Positions 12,725-12,822 of a stretch of DNA of 12,822 nucleotides are shown here, in pieces. The stretch spans positions 1 to 12,822 of the forward strand of contig CAYVSY010000029.1 of assembly GCA_964454255.1 (NCBI GenBank), written 5' to 3'. Origin of the DNA: CAYVSY01 sp964454255 (GTDB lineage: Bacteria; Bacillota_I; Bacilli_A; RF39; UBA660). Each line of letters opens with the position of its first letter. Positions within the stretch are counted from its first letter, which is position 1. The position numbers and the translations under genes were made by a program. The notes under the pieces were generated by a model that had not been told where the DNA came from, made no database searches, and worked only from the letters and a program-made list of their open reading frames with translations.

Positions 12725-12822
12725 TATAACTACCATGACGGACGCTCAATCGTTCGTTTCAAAAAGAAATGAAATTTATTCCTAATTGATTTTTCCTTTC
12801 TTTTATTATATAATAACAAACC
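12725..12822. other. Non-coding tail of the window with a G+C-richer imperfect inverted repeat
   Basis: No gene is seen here. An imperfect inverted repeat pairs ACGGACG (12738-12744) with CGTTCGT (12751-12757) around CTCAAT; one of the seven pairs is a G-U. It is clearly richer in G+C than its surroundings and not followed by a T-run, so it does not look like a terminator. It abuts the ATPase remnant and could be a scar of the element that carried it. The rest is AT-rich with no clear signal. Confidence 0.35.

Overview
The window is a very AT-rich stretch of bacterial chromosome (roughly a fifth to a quarter G+C by eye). It uses the standard bacterial code: Trp is TGG and TGA acts as a stop. 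Gene content points to a low-G+C Gram-positive lineage in or near the Bacilli. It has an agr-type peptide quorum-sensing locus, a TagO/WecA-type undecaprenyl-phosphate sugar transferase, a Spo0A sporulation master regulator and a KinB-like sensor kinase. Compact gene packing and divergent glycolytic enzymes would suit a small-genome, gut-type lineage of Bacilli, but that placement is inference.

Layout. (1) 1-2894: a complete agr locus arranged as two convergent units. A LytTR response regulator (agrA-like) overlaps an AgrC-like GHKL kinase on the + strand. A 37-aa AgrD propeptide and the AgrB processing protease lie on the - strand. A shared bidirectional terminator sits between them. (2) 3067-4122: a TagO-like enzyme that starts cell-wall glycopolymer synthesis. 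(3) 4163-4354 (-): a single-cluster 4Fe-4S ferredoxin. (4) 4473-5249: a tail-anchored, low-complexity protein of unknown function. (5) 5309-8444: a three-gene operon of phosphoglycerate kinase, a GT4 glycosyltransferase (probable diacylglycerol glucosyltransferase) and a shortened, divergent triosephosphate isomerase. (6) 8595-12522: a sporulation-flavoured block of spo0A, a SpoVB/MOP-like polytopic membrane protein, a membrane-anchored EIIB-like protein that lacks the phosphorylatable Cys, and a KinB-like histidine kinase. (7) 12523-12822: no intact gene, but a decayed - strand remnant of an AAA_14/DUF4143-type ATPase.

How the parts may work together. The agr genes contain everything needed to make, process, sense and answer a cyclic peptide. 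Spo0A binding boxes occur before spo0A itself and as a perfect tandem pair before the kinase. Spo0A therefore probably controls both its own gene and that of a kinase likely to phosphorylate it, a feedback loop like those that make sporulation switch-like. The EIIB-like protein between flippase and kinase looks like a non-catalytic sugar-PTS domain put to another use.

Two genome-wide habits show across the window. Nearly every rho-independent terminator overlaps the stop codon of the gene it ends. In six genes the probable -10 box sits only about 18-22 bases from the start codon, so the mRNA would begin almost at the Shine-Dalgarno sequence. No tRNA, rRNA, CRISPR array, intact insertion sequence or riboswitch was seen.
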